A stretch of 64,000 nt of DNA from Bradyrhizobium australiense (GTDB lineage Bacteria; Pseudomonadota; Alphaproteobacteria; Rhizobiales; Xanthobacteraceae), in the NCBI RefSeq assembly GCF_013114825.1, contig NZ_JAAVLX010000015.1:1-64000 (forward strand), in the 5' to 3' direction. The position numbers were made by a program, and so were the translations under genes. The notes beneath the pieces were generated by a model, which saw only the letters and a list, made by a program, of their open reading frames with translations, had not been told where the DNA came from and searched no databases. This document shows, in pieces, positions 63,304-64,000 of the stretch (position 1 is its first letter; the number at the start of each line of letters is the position of its first letter).

Positions 63304-64000
63304 ATGAGCAGGCAATCGCCTGAGATCGACATAGCGAAAATCGATACGGCAACGCCCGTGGCGCCGGCCGCGGCGGCCGCCATGCCGCTACTCCGCATCG
63401 AAGGGGTGTCCAAGAAATTCGGCAGTTTCCGTGCGGTGGACCGGCTCTCGCTCGACATCAAGGCGGGCGAGTTCTTTGCGCTATTGGGCCCGAGCGGCTG
63501 CGGCAAGACCACGCTGCTCAGGATGCTTGCCGGCTTCGAGACCCCGGACGAGGGCCGGATCCTGCTCGGTGGCCGCGATATCGCGCCGGTGCTGCCGCAT
63601 GAGCGTCCCGTCAACATGATGTTCCAGAACTACGCGTTATTCCCGCATCTCTCGGTCCGGGACAACATCGCGTTCGGCCTGAAGCGGGCCGGGATGGCGC
63701 GCGCTGCCATCGATACCCGCGTGGGCGAGATGGTCGCGCTGGTCAAACTCGAGGGCATGGAGAAGCGCAGGCCGGATCAACTCTCCGGCGGCCAGAAGCA
63801 GCGCGTGGCGCTGGCGCGCTCGCTGGCGCGGCGGCCCAAGGTTCTGCTGCTTGATGAACCCCTGGCCGCGCTCGACAAGAAGCTGCGTGAAAGCACGCAG
63901 CTCGAACTGATGGAACTGCAGCGCCGTCTCGGCATGACCTTCATCGTCGTCACGCACGACCAGGAAGAGGCGATGACGATGGCGAACCGGATCGGCGTGA
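63304..64000 (+). CDS. Polyamine-type ABC transporter ATP-binding protein (partial)
   Basis: The 5' part of an ABC ATPase that runs off the window end. After a short alanine-rich lead the ATPase domain has Walker A GPSGCGKTT, the Q-loop FQNYALFPHL, the signature LSGGQKQRVALAR, Walker B VLLLDEPL and the switch His in VVTHDQEEAMT. The overall pattern (MFQNYALFPHLSVRDNIAFGLK) is of the PotA/PotG spermidine-putrescine type. The permease genes would lie beyond 64000. Confidence 0.92.
   Translation, partial: MSRQSPEIDIAKIDTATPVAPAAAAAMPLLRIEGVSKKFGSFRAVDRLSLDIKAGEFFALLGPSGCGKTTLLRMLAGFETPDEGRILLGGRDIAPVLPHERPVNMMFQNYALFPHLSVRDNIAFGLKRAGMARAAIDTRVGEMVALVKLEGMEKRRPDQLSGGQKQRVALARSLARRPKVLLLDEPLAALDKKLRESTQLELMELQRRLGMTFIVVTHDQEEAMTMANRIGV

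Overview
The window looks like chromosome from a Bradyrhizobium-type alphaproteobacterium (Nitrobacteraceae). The supporting signs are high GC, a Tol-Pal cluster running into tilS and ftsH, gapR (DUF2312), DUF1244 and DUF1036 proteins, the three-subunit pntAA-pntAB-pntB transhydrogenase next to a tiny aa3-oxidase subunit IV, several GGDEF/EAL proteins, and intergenic palindromes of the kind these genomes carry. No rRNA, tRNA, CRISPR array, phage or insertion sequence was seen. Nearly everything is chromosomal housekeeping.

Layout. 1-754 is gene-free and opens with a large structured palindromic element. 755-15620 is the Tol-Pal/tilS/ftsH region: tolQ, tolR, tolA and tolB, then a membrane GGDEF-EAL protein and a FeeM/LuxI-like acyltransferase wedged between tolB and pal, then pal, an opposite-strand hydrolase, cpoB, an opposite-strand Mn-catalase/DUF892 fusion, tilS and ftsH. 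15783-23323 is the most interesting block. metE (minus strand, with an apparent one-base frameshift) and nrdAB (plus strand) diverge from a roughly 0.9 kb spacer holding two cobalamin riboswitches, one for each operon. The NrdB has phenylalanine at the tyrosyl-radical position and glutamate at the first metal-ligand position, the signature of class Ic (Mn/Fe) ribonucleotide reductase. The locus therefore reads as a pair of B12-independent backup enzymes switched on when cobalamin is scarce.

23573-38510 carries a GT87 glycosyltransferase, a SASA-type esterase, a TetR regulator, an OsmC peroxidase, pyruvate kinase, DUF1036 and DUF1244 proteins, gapR, a DUF882 peptidase and an L,D-transpeptidase (cell wall), an NtrC-type regulator, a TerC protein and an XRE-regulator gene pair. 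38556-48240 carries oligoendopeptidase F, a sterol-desaturase remnant beside an AbrB/Doc toxin-antitoxin module, the transhydrogenase operon, a Ca2+/H+ antiporter and a low-complexity repeat protein. 48361-64000 carries a TPR lipoprotein, rpsU, aqpZ, purEK, two more c-di-GMP proteins, two YdcH proteins, an L2HGDH-like oxidoreductase, glpD coupled to an adenylate cyclase, a TPR protein, a GlcG/HbpS-like protein and the start of a polyamine-type ABC ATPase that runs off the end.

At least three families of intergenic palindromes recur inside the window. Two perfect TTAA-N7-TTAA sites (CtrA-like) lie upstream of the acyltransferase and of the NtrC-type regulator.
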